Shown in pieces: positions 14,694-23,822 of a DNA stretch of 64,000 bases (its first letter is position 1; the number at the start of each line of letters is the position of its first letter). Position numbers and translations under genes: made by a program. Under the pieces are notes generated by a model that saw nothing but the letters and a program-made list of their open reading frames with translations, ran no database searches and was not told the DNA's origin. Origin of the DNA: Desulforamulus reducens MI-1. Lineage in GTDB: Bacteria > Bacillota > Desulfotomaculia > Desulfotomaculales > Desulfotomaculaceae. The stretch is taken from assembly GCF_000016165.1 (NCBI RefSeq), contig NC_009253.1:902332-966331 (forward strand), read 5' to 3'.

Positions 14694-16247
14694 CACTAGC
14701 GTTGCATAAAAACTAATGTATAAATCAAAAGTAAATAAATGGAAAATTGCATTGTATTATTTTGTAATAATTTGGTTGTATACACCAATTACCTTATTTC
14801 TCTTTGTGCTAAAGGAACAACCACTTAAGAGGTAGTCCTTTATCCACATTTTTCAGATCATGTAATTCCTAAGCTATTATCGGGTCGTAAGTTAGATCAT
14901 CCAGGTGTTCTGCCTCACCTTGTAGTACCTGTACTAACGTAATGTTGTAGACTTTTTCATGGTCTATACACCGTCGTCCTCTTGAACTTTGGCCTGACTT
15001 GTGGTGGAGCTTTCGTACAAACTTGGTGAAGTCTACATAAAGGCATGTATGAAGCAACATTTGAATTTTTAGTAATGGGCCTTCGTAACCTGTTTTCTTT
15101 TTAAGCAACATCATTAAACAGTAGGTAATCAGTGCTATCATCAATTGGTTTTCCACAGCCTGCTGGCTTAAACCATAGAAATGTTTTACACAGAAATGTT
15201 GTTTGATCCACTTAAAGAATAATTCTATCTGCCAGCGGTAGCGGTATATGTCGCTTATTTCCTCGGCACTTAACTCAAAGTCGTTGGTAATGATAATTAC
15301 AGGCTTACCCTCGGTATCTTCTGTTTCTATTAGTCTCAAGGGGTTCTGCATTTTGGTTGTACCGTCTTTGCCTAGGATTACTTTATGGTCTTTCTTGATT
15401 AAGCTATCTTGGTTTGTTGGAAATTCTTCTAGTGTTTCAACTATTGCGTTACTCTTTAAACGGCTAACGAATCTGGTACCATTATTAGAATAATTGTCAA
15501 ACCTCTTGTAATCCAAGTAGCCACGATCAAAGACGTTTAGGGCATCTTTTTCTACAACCAAGGCATCCATTTGTGTTTTGTCAGCAGACTTAGCTGGTTT
15601 AATTATGGCTTTGTCTGGTAGAACCCCTTGCTCAAGCAGCTGGATACGGAGGTGTAATTTAACTCCACTTTTGGTTTTTCTGAACTCTGCCCAGCGGTAT
15701 CGGGATAGACAAAGGCTTATTGTTGAAGAGTCTATCAGATAAATGCGACCTAATTCTTGTCTTATTGATTTAAAACCTATTTCAGTACCAAACTGATGGA
15801 CTATATCAGAAAATAGAGACTGAGTTAATTCAGGAGATAAATCTCTCAATTTACGGGATAACTGTGAAGCACTAATTGAATCTAAACCTACTGCCGAGCT
15901 GAAATTATCATCATTTAAGCTGTTACTAATATGGCGGAGACCTTTAAGTTGCTCTAACTGTGCATAAGAAATCATTTGAATTAGTTTGATAACGGTTAAC
16001 TTTTTAGCGTAAGCATCGACTTCTGATTCTTTGACATTGCTTAAAAATTTTTCGTTATAAATTGTTTGAAATAGTTGATTATATGTGGATTTATTGGTAT
16101 TCTTGTCCATGCGTGGTCTCCTTATTTTTGGGATTATGGACAGGACTACCTGTTATATCTCAATTATAAGGAGATTTTTCATTTATTCGTAGACAAAATA
16201 TCCCAAAATACTTGACAAAACAAAAATTTATTTATGCAACACTAGTG
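14694..16247 (-). mobile_element. IS4-family insertion sequence, copy 1
   Basis: 1554 bp bounded by CACTAGCGTTGCAT (14694) and its near inverse ending CACTAGTG (16240-16247). The flanks (ATTAAAATT left, AAAAGCAAT right) do not match, unlike copies 2 and 3, so this copy has taken part in a rearrangement that brought unrelated DNA to its two sides. Confidence 0.85.
14869..16110 (-). CDS. IS4-family DDE transposase, copy 1
   Basis: 413 residues. DDE residues are in IYLIDSSTISLCLSRYRW (first Asp), NVFDRGYLDYKRF (second Asp), and the signature YRYRWQIELFFKWIKQH, the Y-R-E-K motif of IS4-family enzymes. It differs at scattered positions from copies 2 and 3, which are identical to each other, so it is an older or separate arrival. 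The start ATG follows GGAGACCACGC on the minus strand. The frame is intact. Confidence 0.92.
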   Translation of the reverse strand: MDKNTNKSTYNQLFQTIYNEKFLSNVKESEVDAYAKKLTVIKLIQMISYAQLEQLKGLRHISNSLNDDNFSSAVGLDSISASQLSRKLRDLSPELTQSLFSDIVHQFGTEIGFKSIRQELGRIYLIDSSTISLCLSRYRWAEFRKTKSGVKLHLRIQLLEQGVLPDKAIIKPAKSADKTQMDALVVEKDALNVFDRGYLDYKRFDNYSNNGTRFVSRLKSNAIVETLEEFPTNQDSLIKKDHKVILGKDGTTKMQNPLRLIETEDTEGKPVIIITNDFELSAEEISDIYRYRWQIELFFKWIKQHFCVKHFYGLSQQAVENQLMIALITYCLMMLLKKKTGYEGPLLKIQMLLHTCLYVDFTKFVRKLHHKSGQSSRGRRCIDHEKVYNITLVQVLQGEAEHLDDLTYDPIIA

Positions 16248-17033
16248 AAAAGCAATAGGTAAAGACGAGGATAAATTATGAGAGATGCTTATATAGCATG
16301 GCTTAAAAATGAGGGCAAGAGCGAGAAGACTGTAAATGAATACCCTGCAAAGCTACAAAAACTGATAAATTGGTTTGAAGATACAGAAGGTGACAGATTT
16401 GAGCCAAGTAAGATAACTACACTTCATATACATGAATTTATTGCTTTTTTGGACAAGGTAAAGAAGTATGAGCCTGCATATATAAATAAAATACTTGCTT
16501 CGCTAAAGACTTTTTACAAATATGCAACTGAAACTGGGTTAGTAATTTATAACCCCACTATAAAAGTGAAAATGAAAAGAACGATGAAACAGTATGCAGC
16601 TCCCAAATGGCTTACTAAACAAGAATCTGCTAAATTTTTTCACGCTATAGAGCAAGAAAAAAACACAAAAAGAAAAAATAGAGATATGGCAATATGCAGG
16701 CTGATGGCCGGAGCCGGTTTAAGGGTCCAGGAGGTATCCGACCTTAACATTGCTGATATTTGCATTGAAAAACGCAGAGAGAATGTTACTGTTCGTGGTG
16801 GCAAGGGCAGTAAATTTAGGATAGCGCCTTTGAATAGCGACACTGTTGAAAGCCTTGAAGATTGGTTTAAATATCGGGAAGATCCTAGTAAAAATGGCTA
16901 TCCGGATTAGTGTGTTGATAAGTCCTGTCTTAAGTAGATGTAAAAACTATTTAAAACAGGATTTTTGTGTTGATTTGCAAAATATTTACTGGTAAAATTT
17001 ATTTAAATACCTTTTTGTATTTGAGGGATAGTC

Positions 17034-17933
17034 ATGAAAATTTTAAAATCTATTGAGCTAGAAAAAGCATTGAAAATTAAGGAATCTACTATTATTCATG
17101 GGAATGCATTAGAAGTATTAAAGTTAATTCCTGACAATACCATCCAATGCGTGGTTACTTCACCTCCTTATTGGGGTCTCAGGGATTATGGCATTCCAAA
17201 CCAAATTGGCGCGGAGAACAATTTAGATGATTATATAAATAATCTTGCATCTATTTTCAGAGAAGTAAGAAGAGTTCTTAAAAAAGACGGGACGTTATGG
17301 CTAAATATTGGCGATTCCTACACCAGTGGTAATAGGAAATACCGTGCCCCTGATAAAAAGACCGATACTAAAACAAATGTTAGGGCAATGAACTATCGGC
17401 CTGATACTCCAGAGGGTTTAAAACCAAAAGACCTTATTGGTGTTCCTTGGAGGGTTGCTTTTGCACTTCAAGTCGATGGATGGTTTTTAAGGTCAGATAT
17501 TATTTGGAATAAACCCAATTGTATGCCCGAGAGCGTTAAGGACAGACCAACAAAATCCCATGAATATATATTCCTTTTGAGTAAATCAAAGCATTATTAT
17601 TACGATTATCAATCAATAAAAGAACCTAGCGAAACTGGTGAGTTAAGAAATAAAAGAACGGTTTGGAATGTTAATACACAAGGCTTTAAGGATGCCCACT
17701 TTGCGACATTCCCTCCAGAATTGATAGTGCCTTGTATTAAAGCTGGAAGTAAGGTCAATGATTTTGTCTTAGACCCCTTCTTTGGTTCGGGAACAGTAGG
17801 GGTAGTGTGTAACGAATTAAGTCGTAGATATATAGGTATTGAAATTAGCCAGGAATATATAGAGATGGCTACTCAACGGATTATTAACACTGAATATGCT
17901 GAGGAAGAAGGAAGAAAATGCAATGAACTTTAG
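17034..17933 (+). CDS. Type II DNA methyltransferase (N4-cytosine class, XcyI/Cfr9I-like)
   Basis: 299 residues. The catalytic motif is VVTSPPYWGLRDYG (S-P-P-Y-W, typical of N4-cytosine enzymes), and the cofactor motif FVLDPFFGSGTVGVVCNEL comes after it, so it is a beta-class enzyme. IWNKPNCMPESVKDRPTKSH is the middle conserved block of this subgroup. It protects the sites cut by the endonuclease encoded next; the two genes overlap by 11 bp. The start ATG follows GAGGGATAGTC. Target CCCGGG is inferred from the partner's family. Confidence 0.85.
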   Translation: MKILKSIELEKALKIKESTIIHGNALEVLKLIPDNTIQCVVTSPPYWGLRDYGIPNQIGAENNLDDYINNLASIFREVRRVLKKDGTLWLNIGDSYTSGNRKYRAPDKKTDTKTNVRAMNYRPDTPEGLKPKDLIGVPWRVAFALQVDGWFLRSDIIWNKPNCMPESVKDRPTKSHEYIFLLSKSKHYYYDYQSIKEPSETGELRNKRTVWNVNTQGFKDAHFATFPPELIVPCIKAGSKVNDFVLDPFFGSGTVGVVCNELSRRYIGIEISQEYIEMATQRIINTEYAEEEGRKCNEL

Positions 17934-18894
17934 AACACCCCTTCCAGACACCCAAATTAGTTTCTATCAACGAATGGAAGAATTAAAAAAGACTACTCTT
18001 CAGGAGGCTCTGTACAAAACCGTTGAAAAAGCAGATATAGGCAGGCTGGATGAGGAACTAAGGAAATATGTTAAAAATAGTGACTTACAACTACTAGCAA
18101 GATACGGGACAAGAGGAGAAGTTATGTTCGTTGTTCCATACGTACTGGAACTTAATCCCAAATTAATTGGTTATTATAGATTGTTGTTAGGTTTCCCCCA
18201 AAAGTCTTTTTATACAGGAGATAGGGGCTTAGGATTCGGGGTTTTTAAAAGTATGGAATCTACAGGAAAAATATCTAAAGCTCAACAACCTTTAATTGAA
18301 GATCTAGTAATAGCGTTTAATAAAAGTGCTTCACTGTTATTAAACTCGATTGAAAAGGTATCAATATCATCTAGTTTATTTAGAGACCTAACATTATTAA
18401 CATTAGGTCCTCAACTTAGAGGTGGTAGAAATAATGACCTTGGCATTGCAGCAACTAAGATGGTTTTTGAAATCATTAGAGAAATAGTTAGTCCGGCAAT
18501 CAAAGAATCAACAGATACAAAGATTGTGCTAAGCAATGCCGCAGGAAGAGAAACAACCATTGAGTTTTCTTCTGACCCGGACATTATTATTAGAGAGAAA
18601 TTAAAATCGGGAAAGTTTAAAAACTGGATTGCTATTGAAATTAAAGGTGGAACAGATTTAGCAAATGCCCACAATCGTTTAGGTGAAGCAGAGAAAAGTC
18701 ACCAAAAGGCTAGGCTAGCATACTATACTGAGTGCTGGACTTTAATTGGTTTTAATATTGATTTAGAATTAGCAGCCAAAGAATCACCGACTACCGATAA
18801 ATTCTATCATATATCCTATCTTGTAGATAAGAACAATGCGGAATATGAAGATTTTAAAGAAAACATTATTGCTCTTGCGGGCATATCTGATTAG
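17923..18894 (+). CDS. XcyI-like type II restriction endonuclease
   Basis: About 323 residues from ATG 17923, which has AAGGAAG upstream and overlaps the methylase stop; ATG 17896 is an alternative. The sequence RYGTRGEVMFVVPYVLELNP and the C-terminal EKLKSGKFKNWIAIEIKGGT match the RE_XcyI family; the D-x(n)-E-x-K nuclease core is visible as DPDII followed by AIEIKGG. Members such as XcyI and Cfr9I cut CCCGGG. Together with the methylase it forms a mobile selfish R-M pair inside an insertion sequence. Confidence 0.75.
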   Translation: MNFRTPLPDTQISFYQRMEELKKTTLQEALYKTVEKADIGRLDEELRKYVKNSDLQLLARYGTRGEVMFVVPYVLELNPKLIGYYRLLLGFPQKSFYTGDRGLGFGVFKSMESTGKISKAQQPLIEDLVIAFNKSASLLLNSIEKVSISSSLFRDLTLLTLGPQLRGGRNNDLGIAATKMVFEIIREIVSPAIKESTDTKIVLSNAAGRETTIEFSSDPDIIIREKLKSGKFKNWIAIEIKGGTDLANAHNRLGEAEKSHQKARLAYYTECWTLIGFNIDLELAAKESPTTDKFYHISYLVDKNNAEYEDFKENIIALAGISD

Positions 18895-18928
18895 CATTTC
18901 CACTATTAACAAGAAAGATTGATATACG

Positions 18929-20233
18929 ATGGATATACTCAATTTACCTCACTTCAAAGTATTACATGTAGAACAAACAGAACACGATTACAGCATTAGG
19001 GCAGAAATGGCCTCACCGCCCATTATCTGCCCTAATTGTTATAATAGGGACTTTGTCGGATACGGTAAGAAAGAACAACTATTCATGGACTTGCCGATCC
19101 ACGGCAAGCGTGTGGGTATCCTAGTTAACCGTAGGCGGTACCGGTGTAAAGAGTGCAATAAGACGTTCCTAGAGATATTACCAGACATGGACGAAAAACG
19201 TCTGGCCACCACCAGGTTAATTGAATATGTCCAGAAGCAGTCCTTAAAGCGTACATTCGCCAGCATATCCGAGGACGTGGGCCTGGATGAAAAGACAGTT
19301 CGTAACATCTTCCGTGATTACGTTACTCACCTGGAGAAAACCGTAAGGTTTGCCACCCCGGAGTACCTGGGGATAGATGAAATCCACATCATCCACCCTC
19401 GCTGCGTGGTCTGTAACGTCAAGGACAGAACAATAATCAATATTCTGCAAAACCGGAACAAAGAGACAGTGATTAAGTACCTCATGGAGCTACCGGACAG
19501 GGATAGGGTTAAGTATGTCAGCATGGATATGTGGCAGCCGTACCGGGATGCAGTTAAGTTGGTCTTGCCCCAGGCTAAAATAATCGTGGACAAATTTCAC
19601 GTCCTCCGCATGGCTAACCAGGGCGTGGAAACAGTTAGGAAAGACATAAGGGCAAACATGACACCCAAGCAACGCCGTACCCTAATGCACGATAGGTTTG
19701 TCTTGCTGAAACGCAGGCACGAGCTGAAAGAGGCCGAATTTCTCAAACTCGAATCATGGACTAAGAACCTCCCGGATCTTGGCAAAGCCTACGAGTTGAA
19801 AGAAGAGTTTTTCCAAGTGTATGAAAGTAAGAACCAGGCTGAAGCTATTGAACGTTACAACGCCTGGCTTTCTAAGGTTACTGATGAGATTTGCTTTGCC
19901 TTTGAACCATTAATAAAAGCCCTAACTAACTGGCACCATGAGGTCTTTAACTACTTCAACCACCCCATTACCAACGCCTACACTGAGGCCCTGAATGGGC
20001 TAATCCGGGTTATGAACCGCCTGGGTAGAGGGTATTCCTTTGAAGCTTTACGGGCTAAGATCCTGTTCACCGAAGGGCTATCCAAGTCTAAGAGGCCCTT
20101 GTACCGGAGACAGAACCGGGAACCTATTATGAGCAGGATGGTTATTGCAGAAACAACCATAGATTACCAGAACTGGGATACCGGAGTACCCATAACAACA
20201 TTGGTTGATTTTATTGAAAAAGGAAAAATCTAG
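18929..20233 (+). CDS. ISL3-family transposase
   Basis: 434 residues. An N-terminal zinc-finger pair (ICPNCYNRD and YRCKECNKTF) is followed by a helix-turn-helix (SISEDVGLDEKTVRNIF) and the DDE core: YLGIDEIHI (Asp), KIIVDKFHVLRMA (Asp), NAYTEALNGLIRVMNRLGRG (Glu). This is the standard ISL3 layout and length. The gene is the last in the element; its stop lies 7 bp before the right inverted repeat. It is richer in G+C than the R-M genes beside it, which suggests those were captured from elsewhere. Confidence 0.93.
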   Translation: MDILNLPHFKVLHVEQTEHDYSIRAEMASPPIICPNCYNRDFVGYGKKEQLFMDLPIHGKRVGILVNRRRYRCKECNKTFLEILPDMDEKRLATTRLIEYVQKQSLKRTFASISEDVGLDEKTVRNIFRDYVTHLEKTVRFATPEYLGIDEIHIIHPRCVVCNVKDRTIINILQNRNKETVIKYLMELPDRDRVKYVSMDMWQPYRDAVKLVLPQAKIIVDKFHVLRMANQGVETVRKDIRANMTPKQRRTLMHDRFVLLKRRHELKEAEFLKLESWTKNLPDLGKAYELKEEFFQVYESKNQAEAIERYNAWLSKVTDEICFAFEPLIKALTNWHHEVFNYFNHPITNAYTEALNGLIRVMNRLGRGYSFEALRAKILFTEGLSKSKRPLYRRQNREPIMSRMVIAETTIDYQNWDTGVPITTLVDFIEKGKI

Positions 20234-20638
20234 GTGCCATCAACACACTAATCCGGATAGCCGTAAAAATGAACCCCTATTTTTAAGTGAAAGAAATACC
20301 CGGATGTCTGACAGGACGATAAGGCATATGGTTACTAAATATGCAAAAGGTGCAGGACTTGAGGATGTTTCCCCCCATACGCTAAGGCATACATTTTGTA
20401 AGAGTCTCGCAGATCAAGGAGTCAGGCTTGAACATATTGCCTATCTCGCCGGTCATGAGAGCCTTGAAACTACTCGGAGGTATACCCAGCCGGGAGAAAA
20501 TGACTTAAGGAAAGCCGTTCAAACAATATCAGAAAAAAGATAATCTATGTAAAAAATATGCTTACGGATATTATTGAATTAATTGAGTAATCCTTTACCA
20601 ATAATAACATTTCCCCTGAATCTGTTTCCAGGGGGAAT

Positions 20639-20654
20639 GTTCACTTAAGTGAAC
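20639..20654. repeat. 16-bp palindrome, copy P2
   Basis: GTTCACTTAAGTGAAC, perfect, 95 bp after the end of the tyrosine recombinase gene and on the downstream side of the type III R-M operon. A separate stem (TTTCCCCTG/CAGGGGGAA, around 20610-20637) touches its left side. Confidence 0.8.
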
Positions 20655-20820
20655 GGGAGTTATAAACGATAAATACTTATAGTCCAAGGAACCTTTTATT
20701 TAGTTGACGGTGAACTACCACCATCCGGTTTTCTGTTTTCTTCACAAACTACGTCATTGTACCATCTGCGGGAATTGCTACGTCCCAAATGGGTACTCCC
20801 CATTTTACAATAATTAAGTG

Positions 20821-20890
20821 AATAACCCGGAGTAAATTTAGCCACTGTTTCAGAATGAGAGAGCAATGGCTCATTTTACTCCGGGTTATT
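20821..20890. repeat. 70-bp near-perfect hairpin in a gene-free stretch
   Basis: AATAACCCGGAGTAAA (20821-20836) is repeated inverted as TTTACTCCGGGTTATT (20875-20890), and pairing continues inward (GCCA/TGGC). The surrounding 20544-21215 has no gene I can support; a T-rich run is lacking, so it is not a plain terminator of the minus-strand res gene. It may be the folded end of a lost element or a cruciform recombination site. Confidence 0.5.
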
Positions 20891-21215
20891 AAAGCCACCA
20901 TTCCGATTAGAAAGTCACCCGGTTTGACCGTTATATAATGCCGATGGAAGCTAAGAAAACAGTGTGATTTTGAAATAATTAATAATGCATTAAATTCATA
21001 GATTGTGGTGGTACCCTCAATACCCTAACTGCCCTTGACATGGAGAATGCCCGTGTTTCTTAGGACCAAGGATAGTTCAGGTTCGATTACTACACCTTGC
21101 TTGCTATGAAAGGCTAAGATGGGTATCCTTCATCTTGTATGAAAAGCCCAGGTTCATTCTTCCTCCGAGCACTAACGTTTAACTTTTGAGTAAAATTGAA
21201 GTAAGGTAAATACTA

Positions 21216-23810
21216 TTAATTTACTTCAATTATTTTATTAATCTGGGTATATAAATCCTTACCATCAGTATCATTTTTTGTTGCCATTAAAAAAAGGCAA
21301 TTTCCACCACTTTGTTTTGCCCAGAGTTGGCCTATCATGTCCTTTTCCTGGGTATCTTTATTAGTTGCAAGCTGCTCGCCCTTATATTCAACAACTAGAA
21401 TGCGGCCGTCGAACAGTTGTGCAACAAAATCCGGATAAAATTTATCTGTTGATGTAGGCAACCAAAAGGAAGATTGAGGTTGGCGTTCGAGATTTCGTAC
21501 CCAGGTCTTAACCTTTTTGTTCATTTCCAGAGCCTTCGCGCACTCTATTTCTTCATTATTCATTGTACTAATCACAGGGAAAAAATGTTTTAGAAATCTA
21601 AAGCTACCCCTATAAAAAGAATTAACAGGATATTGACCTTCTTGGAATACCACTGAAACATCAGAAGAAACATAGGCTACTTCAGGGGTATCAAATAAAA
21701 CGTTTTGTACCCCTTGCTCGTAAGACTTTTCACGACAGTTGGAAATTTTTTGTTTTAGGAGTTTTTCCAGTACAAATCTTAGCCGAACCAAATCAGGGAG
21801 GTTCACTTTTTTAAATTCCTGGAGATACCGAACATGACGCCGGATGAACTCGACTAGAGATGTGTAAGGAATATCAGGCTGACGAAGTTTTCTATCTAAC
21901 CATCCTACAAGCTGAGCCTCTGTCCAGTGAGTAGCTATTCCCAAACTTAGCGCCTCTTGTCCTTCTAACACTCTCTCATAAATCTTTGTGCCCTTGATAT
22001 CTATTTCAAAAGCGTGCCCATCCTCTACAGGTTGAAAGTTATCCAAGTTGGTAGGAAAGTCCAGTATGTTCCAACCATCTGGTAAGAAGGATTCACGTTC
22101 AGCTACCCCAAATTCTCCATCTCCGAAATTAAGACAGAGTTGTGGGACTATTAACTTTTCCCCTTTCTCTGCAGGGGAGGGTGGACGTGTATAACCCTGT
22201 TTGGTTGTTACCTCTTTAACCAGTTGCTGTTGATCCACAGAAGAAGTGAACATGATGGAAGCTTTACTTTCAAGCTCTCGCAAGTCATTCTGGCTGGTGC
22301 AAAGAAATGTTACCTTATAGCCATTGTCAGTCTTTTCGATATCTGTATCAGCTTGTAATGCGAAATTCAATGAGGTAATTTCAGGCGCAAAAGAAGAATA
22401 GACTACAACTTCCTCACAAAAAACCGCAGGTTTTTCTTCTGGTTCAAGTAATTTGATTTGCTCATATTGAATGTTATTCTCAGCTTCTACATCTTCAAAG
22501 CCCATGCTAATCATATTATCTCTAATCTGACTAACTGCCTCAGACCAGGTAGTAACAGAAACGTGAGCATAGGCTCGGTTTAGGTCATCTTGCTTCCTGC
22601 GTTTAGCATAAGGCATTCGGAGGACTCGGCCTAAAAGCTGTTCAGCGTCTTTTGCAGACTGTACCCTAGCTGTTGAGCAGAAAACGTAGGCAAAAGAACA
22701 GTCCCAACCCTCTTTTAATGCTTGTATGGTTATAACGTATTTTACAGTACAATCCGGATCAAATAAGTCAATTCCGTCTAATTCTCGCTGTTCACCAGTA
22801 GCAACTGCAATAGCCTCGCGGGGAATATTTTCATCTTCAGTTAGGTATTTTAAGATAACGTCGACGGTCACGTCTTTATCCTTATTCTCTGCCTGAAATA
22901 AGACTATGGGCCTAATATACTGCTCTTCGTTTTTAGCTAACTCATCCAATCTTTCTCGGGTTTGAATAGCATTAGTGACAGCATCTTCCCAGGATTTATG
23001 CTCAATTAGCCGCACAGGCAGCTTAATCATATCCTCAGCTTTTAGTTCTGATGCACTAACCTTAAAAAGGACGTTGGAATTATTAGCCGGTGTAGCGGTG
23101 AGTTCAACTATGGCAGCCGGTCGAATACGTTGTAGAACCTCTATACTTAATTTGCTAGTATGATTGTGAGCCTCATCCACGATAACCAAAGGGTTATGGT
23201 AGGCAAGAAGGTTAGCAAAAGAGTATTTTATCTCTCCCTGGTCATTTAATTCAAGGTGAGGGCTGCGTGACGGTATACACTTAAAGTGAGGTTCTAACTC
23301 CTCGTGGTGAGCATATACTTTACGACCACCGGTAGAGTTTACCCTAAATGCAGCGAAAGTCGCAACAAATATACAAACAGCTCCCCCAATATCTTGTTGC
23401 CGAAGTTGGGGGAATTCTGATATGTCAAATATCCTAACCAGCCCGCCGAATTGACTGTCCAATGCTTCTCGGTTCGGATGCTGAGGATTTTTAAGCGTCT
23501 CCAGAGTCTGTCTACGAATAATGTCAGTTGGTGTAAGCCAAAGTACGATTGGAAAGTCTATCTCCATGTAGGCATTAGCGACAACACCAATAATATATGA
23601 AGATAAAAGAGTTTTCCCACCCCCTGTAGGAAGTCTCAAACAAACATATGGAATATTTTCTAACTCCGGTAAACTGTGATATTTTGGAAAAAATCCGGGT
23701 GCATCCTGTACTTCTTCAAATACTTGTTGTGGAGAAAATATCCAAGATTTTTCAAGAAATTCAGTGAGTTTAGTTAAAGTACGACTTTGATAGTTTTTTA
23801 ACTTAAGCAT
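21216..23810 (-). CDS. res: Type III restriction enzyme, Res subunit (helicase/nuclease)
   Basis: 864 residues. A superfamily 2 helicase: Walker A in CLRLPTGGGKTLLSSYIIG near residue 60, Walker B as LVIVDEAHNHTSK (DEAH), then ATPAN and a helicase C domain with SAKDAEQLLGRVLRMPYAKR. The C-terminal nuclease has FYPDFVAQLFDGRILVVEYK (PD...E-x-K). It translocates on DNA and cuts away from the unmethylated site when complexed with Mod. It follows mod by 12 bp on the same strand, an operon mod-res. Length is normal for the family and no break was seen. Confidence 0.9.
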   Translation of the reverse strand: MLKLKNYQSRTLTKLTEFLEKSWIFSPQQVFEEVQDAPGFFPKYHSLPELENIPYVCLRLPTGGGKTLLSSYIIGVVANAYMEIDFPIVLWLTPTDIIRRQTLETLKNPQHPNREALDSQFGGLVRIFDISEFPQLRQQDIGGAVCIFVATFAAFRVNSTGGRKVYAHHEELEPHFKCIPSRSPHLELNDQGEIKYSFANLLAYHNPLVIVDEAHNHTSKLSIEVLQRIRPAAIVELTATPANNSNVLFKVSASELKAEDMIKLPVRLIEHKSWEDAVTNAIQTRERLDELAKNEEQYIRPIVLFQAENKDKDVTVDVILKYLTEDENIPREAIAVATGEQRELDGIDLFDPDCTVKYVITIQALKEGWDCSFAYVFCSTARVQSAKDAEQLLGRVLRMPYAKRRKQDDLNRAYAHVSVTTWSEAVSQIRDNMISMGFEDVEAENNIQYEQIKLLEPEEKPAVFCEEVVVYSSFAPEITSLNFALQADTDIEKTDNGYKVTFLCTSQNDLRELESKASIMFTSSVDQQQLVKEVTTKQGYTRPPSPAEKGEKLIVPQLCLNFGDGEFGVAERESFLPDGWNILDFPTNLDNFQPVEDGHAFEIDIKGTKIYERVLEGQEALSLGIATHWTEAQLVGWLDRKLRQPDIPYTSLVEFIRRHVRYLQEFKKVNLPDLVRLRFVLEKLLKQKISNCREKSYEQGVQNVLFDTPEVAYVSSDVSVVFQEGQYPVNSFYRGSFRFLKHFFPVISTMNNEEIECAKALEMNKKVKTWVRNLERQPQSSFWLPTSTDKFYPDFVAQLFDGRILVVEYKGEQLATNKDTQEKDMIGQLWAKQSGGNCLFLMATKNDTDGKDLYTQINKIIEVN

Positions 23811-23822
23811 TTATATCTACTC

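Larger units (their letters stand above)
16896..20262 (+). mobile_element. ISL3-family element carrying a restriction-modification system
   Basis: A 23-bp perfect inverted repeat beginning GGCTATCCGGATTAGTG bounds 16896-20262 (left end 16896-16918, right end 20240-20262). An 8-bp target duplication GTAAAAAT lies at 16888-16895 and 20263-20270. Eight-bp duplications and this type of end are typical of the ISL3 family. Between the ends are a DNA methyltransferase, a restriction endonuclease and the transposase, all on the plus strand, so the R-M genes are passengers of the IS. Confidence 0.88.
16278..20543 (+). pseudogene. Tyrosine recombinase (XerC/D-like) gene split by an ISL3-family element
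   Basis: The N-terminal part is 16278-16895 and the C-terminal part 20271-20543. Removing the insertion and one 8-bp duplication restores an uninterrupted 296-residue frame through the join SKN-EPLFLSERN. The protein has a SAM-like core-binding domain (IAWLKNEGKSEKTVNEY) and the catalytic residues GAGLRVQEVSDL (Arg), HTLRHTF (His-x-x-Arg), GHESLETT and the tyrosine in RRYTQPGE. It would have been an active site-specific recombinase. The perfect duplication and otherwise intact frame show the disruption is recent. The gene borders the first defence cassettes. Confidence 0.9.
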
